From NCBI GenBank assembly GCA_051892875.1, contig JBJFGR010000060.1, positions 1 through 55,136 on the forward strand: a stretch of 55,136 nt of DNA. The letters run 5' to 3'. The DNA comes from JBJFGR01 sp051892875 (GTDB lineage: Bacteria; Pseudomonadota; Gammaproteobacteria; Enterobacterales; Succinivibrionaceae). Positions 53,170 through 55,136 of the stretch are shown piece after piece. The notes under the pieces are model-generated. The model did no database searches and had not been told where the DNA came from. It saw nothing but the letters and a program-made list of their open reading frames with translations. How positions within the stretch are numbered: position 1 is the first letter of the stretch; each line of letters opens with the position of its first letter. The position numbers were made by a program, and so were the translations under genes.

Positions 53170-53834
53170 TGAAAGCTATGATTCTTGCAGCAGGAAGAGG
53201 GGAAAGAATGCGTCCTTTGACTGATTTTACTCCTAAGCCCTTATTGAAAGTAGATGGAGTGCCGCTTATTGAATATCATATTTTGAAGTTGCGTCAAATA
53301 GGTGTTAAAGATATAGTAATAAATCTAGCTTGGTTAGGTGATGCTATTAGTGATTACTTATCAGACGGTTTAAAGTATGGATTAAGAATATCATATTCAC
53401 GAGAAATTCCTGGAGGTTTGGAGACTGCAGGGGGTATAAAACAAGCATTGCCTTTATTAGGAGACTCTTCTTTTATTGTTGTAAATGGTGATGTTTATAC
53501 GGAATATGATTATAGTAATTTCCTAGATGTTGATATAGGTGATAATGCTGGTTGTTTGTTTTTTACCGATAATCCTCTACATAATCAAAAAGGTGATTTT
53601 GGGTTAGAAAATGGTATTGTTATAAAAAATCCCGAATTTACATTCACTGGTATGGCAGTATACAATCCAAGATATTTCAAAGAAATTCCAACAAAAAAAA
53701 TTAAAATGAAACCATATTTTGAAAGGTGGATAGAAAAGAGAGTGCTTTTAGGAAAAAAAATTGATTCACTATGGTGTGATGTTGGAACACCTGAACGATT
53801 ACATAATTTAGAAAAATATATAAGAATGAAATAA
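53166..53834 (+). CDS. murU: N-acetylmuramate alpha-1-phosphate uridylyltransferase MurU
   Basis: Converts MurNAc-1-phosphate and UTP to UDP-MurNAc, bypassing de novo UDP-MurNAc synthesis through MurA and MurB. The 222 residues have the nucleotidyltransferase signature MILAAGRGERMRPLTDFTPK, then PLLKVDGVPLIEYH, and the metal-binding VVNGDVYTEYD. In Pseudomonas putida this pathway gives intrinsic fosfomycin tolerance. Two ATGs in a row (53166 and 53169) are possible starts. djlA follows by 12 bases. Confidence 0.93.
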   Translation: MMKAMILAAGRGERMRPLTDFTPKPLLKVDGVPLIEYHILKLRQIGVKDIVINLAWLGDAISDYLSDGLKYGLRISYSREIPGGLETAGGIKQALPLLGDSSFIVVNGDVYTEYDYSNFLDVDIGDNAGCLFFTDNPLHNQKGDFGLENGIVIKNPEFTFTGMAVYNPRYFKEIPTKKIKMKPYFERWIEKRVLLGKKIDSLWCDVGTPERLHNLEKYIRMK

Positions 53835-53846
53835 AAGGATTTTTAT

Positions 53847-54743
53847 ATGCCCTATTTTTTAAGAAGAATATTAAGATATTCATGTACTATACTTTTAACA
53901 TATATTTGGTGGAAAGTATCACCTAGTGGAATGTTCGGATTAGGATTTGTTATTTTTCTTTTTGGGATGATTTTTGTTTTGCCAATAGGTGCAATTATAG
54001 ATGCAACTATTAATCCATATGCAAAAAGAGGTGGTTTATCAGATTATGAATTTGAACAGTATTATCGTTGTGCCTTTAGACTATATGGGTATATAGCAAG
54101 AGGTCAAGGAAGAATAGATGAAAAACAAATAGAAAAAGTTACTGATTTATTAAATAATTTAACAAATGATCCAGATAGAAGAAAGATTTTAATATCGGAA
54201 TTTAACGAAGGTAAGCAAGATGGTTTTGACCCAATTTCTACATGTTTATCTATAACTAAAAATACACATGATAATAAAGAGTTGAAGCATCGTTTACTTG
54301 AAATGTTAGTTTCTATTTGTTACACCGATGGTGAATTATCAGAAAATGAATATCGTAGATTAGTTGTTGTATCTGAAAATTTATCCGTTGAGCAGTCAAT
54401 CTTAGAAAGATTTATAAGAGAAGCTGAAGCTCAAGTGAATTTTAAGAGGTTTTATCAATATCAACAAAATAGTTATAGAAACAATAATCAAGAAAGTGAA
54501 GAGCAAACTTATGCTCAAAACTCTTTTGAAGATGAGTTAGAAAATGCATATAATACTCTAGGTGTTTCGAAAGATACTTCATTTAAAGAAATTAAAAAAG
54601 CTTATTTAAGGTTAATGAAAAAGTATCATCCTGATAGATTAGCTTCACAAGGTTTATCAGAGGAAATGATAAAGATTTATACTGAAAAAACTCAGACTAT
54701 TCAGCAAGCTTATGAAGTTATAAAAAAACATTTAGGCCAATAG
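53847..54743 (+). CDS. djlA: Co-chaperone DjlA
   Basis: Membrane-anchored J-domain protein that stimulates DnaK and affects envelope stress signalling. The 298 residues have an N-terminal hydrophobic region (about 10-53), a central TerB-like helical domain (EFEQYYRCAFRLYGYIARGQ and ISICYTDGELSENEYRRL-like segments), a Gln/Asn-rich linker (about 205-225) and a C-terminal J domain (about 230-298) with the HPD motif in KKYHPDRLASQGLSEEM. It is the last intact gene before the debris at the window edge. Confidence 0.93.
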   Translation: MPYFLRRILRYSCTILLTYIWWKVSPSGMFGLGFVIFLFGMIFVLPIGAIIDATINPYAKRGGLSDYEFEQYYRCAFRLYGYIARGQGRIDEKQIEKVTDLLNNLTNDPDRRKILISEFNEGKQDGFDPISTCLSITKNTHDNKELKHRLLEMLVSICYTDGELSENEYRRLVVVSENLSVEQSILERFIREAEAQVNFKRFYQYQQNSYRNNNQESEEQTYAQNSFEDELENAYNTLGVSKDTSFKEIKKAYLRLMKKYHPDRLASQGLSEEMIKIYTEKTQTIQQAYEVIKKHLGQ

Positions 54744-54841
54744 AAAGAGTGTGAATCAAGTATAAAGTATCAAGTATTAATACATAAAAAATTCAATTTA
54801 TTAATACACAATTGAGGGTGTAATATAAAGTGTGCATTGTC

Positions 54842-54890
54842 AAATCATGCAAAAAAAAAGCAAATCAAATTTAGCAATTTTGCATGATTT
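54842..54890. repeat. Hairpin enclosing the start of repeat copy B
   Basis: AAATCATGCAAAA at 54842-54854 pairs perfectly over 13 bp with TTTTGCATGATTT at 54878-54890 around a 23-base loop. The right arm is also the start of the dispersed repeat at 54878-54913. It is not followed by a T tract. Confidence 0.75.
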
Positions 54891-54913
54891 ACGTCGATAA
54901 ATAGAACGCTTAC
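54878..54913. repeat. Dispersed 36-base repeat, copy B
   Basis: It matches copy A (4314-4349) at 33 of 36 bases in the same orientation. The shared core reads TTTTGCATGATTTAC, then TCG, TAAATAGAAC and CTTAC around three single-base differences. Confidence 0.7.
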
Positions 54914-55047
54914 TGAAAAAATTAAATATCAAGGAAAAATTGACAGAAGAGGTGAGCAAGGGTAGGAAATTATTGGAGCAAGAAACAGGAAAGTTTTTTA
55001 AGCAGAAAGTTGGTCAAACTAATATAGCACTGACACCAGCCTTTTGA
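54901..55047 (+). pseudogene. Startless 48-codon ORF fragment of unknown origin
   Basis: The frame is open from just after a TAA (54898-54900) to TGA at 55045-55047 and has no ATG. The translated stretch looks protein-like, a charged amphipathic helix (KEKLTEEVSKGRKLLEQETG) followed by KFFKQKVGQTN, so it may be the tail of a broken gene. I do not recognise the family. It overlaps the resolvase remnant on the opposite strand. Confidence 0.35.
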
Positions 55048-55135
55048 CTTCATTATTCAAGATTTTATTGATTAAAGGGGGCAGTCCTTTCTTATAATAA
55101 TTCATTCCTGATCCTAAATCAGTAATCATTTCATA
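55019..55135 (-). pseudogene. Remnant of an IS607-family serine resolvase (TnpA)
   Basis: On the minus strand, entering from beyond the window edge, 38 codons read YEMITDLGSGMNYYKKGLPP, then LINKILNNEVKRLVSVLY, and then TAG. This matches the conserved D-[LI]-G-S-G-[LI]-N-[YF] and [KR]GL..L[IL]..I segment of IS607-type recombinases. The family normally continues with KDRLLRFG; here the frame stops at that point and I find no continuation. The catalytic N-terminus and any tnpB gene lie outside the window, so the element's state is unknown. Confidence 0.7.
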
Positions 55136-55136
55136 C

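Larger units (their letters stand above)
54744..55136. other. Degenerate terminal region after djlA
   Basis: No intact gene. It contains TATTAATACA twice (54775-54784 and 54799-54808), a 13-bp hairpin that includes repeat copy B, a 48-codon open stretch without a normal start (54901-55047, plus), and an overlapping minus-strand remnant of an IS607-type resolvase. The mix of overlapping, broken frames suggests a site of past insertions. Confidence 0.6.

Overview
The window is about 55 kb of very AT-rich DNA carrying chromosomal housekeeping genes of a gammaproteobacterium. The evidence is gene order more than any single gene. It includes rpoE-rseA-rseC-lepA-lepB-rnc-era-recO-pdxJ, a divergent barA/rlmD-relA pair followed by pyrG-eno-ftsB-ispD-ispF-surE-nlpD, then mutS, pncC-recA-recX-alaS-csrA-tRNA-Ser-tRNA-Arg, dnaB-alr and prfB-lysS. 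yggS-proC next to pilT-pilU, and amgK-murU next to djlA, resemble Pseudomonas-type gammaproteobacteria more than Escherichia. I cannot name a genus. Several partners expected at these loci are absent here (rseB, acpS, mazG, truD, pcm, rpoS), which suggests a streamlined genome.

Layout. 1-1.85 kb (minus): yggS-proC, preceded at the window edge by a 49-base T run. 1.87-4.1 kb: pilT-pilU, closed by a strong terminator. 4.45-6.4 kb: a small ferredoxin with a FecCD-type permease and its ATPase but no binding protein. 6.5-10.5 kb (minus): an O-antigen-ligase-like membrane protein, ribA and nadB. 10.6-18.6 kb: the sigma-E operon and the lepA-to-pdxJ cluster. 18.6-21.6 kb (minus): barA. 21.7-27.4 kb: rlmD, an orphan N6-adenine DNA methyltransferase and relA. 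27.5-34.7 kb: pyrG, eno, ftsB, ispD, ispF, surE, a YqaA-like protein and nlpD. 34.7-37.3 kb (minus): mutS. 37.5-46 kb: pncC, recA, recX, alaS, csrA, three tRNAs, dnaB and alr. 46.1-47.4 kb (minus): nadC and an unrecognised membrane-anchored protein. 47.8-54.7 kb: prfB (with its programmed frameshift), lysS, dapA, trmB, amgK, murU and djlA. The right edge (54.75-55.14 kb) holds gene debris: a hairpin repeat, a startless reading-frame fragment and the broken end of an IS607-family resolvase.

How the genes work together. The window collects several global regulators: sigma-E with its anti-sigma factor, the BarA sensor kinase, the RelA (p)ppGpp synthetase and CsrA. Around them are core functions in translation, RNA processing, DNA repair, isoprenoid, NAD, PLP and riboflavin synthesis, and cell-wall building and recycling. 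No complete new defence or mobile system is visible. The least ordinary parts are the methyltransferase inserted between rlmD and relA, a possible pyrG attenuator, crossing inverted repeats in the prfB leader, a palindrome at the presumed alaS start site, the missing SOS box at recA, a dispersed 36-base repeat, and the binding-protein-less ABC transporter with its ferredoxin.
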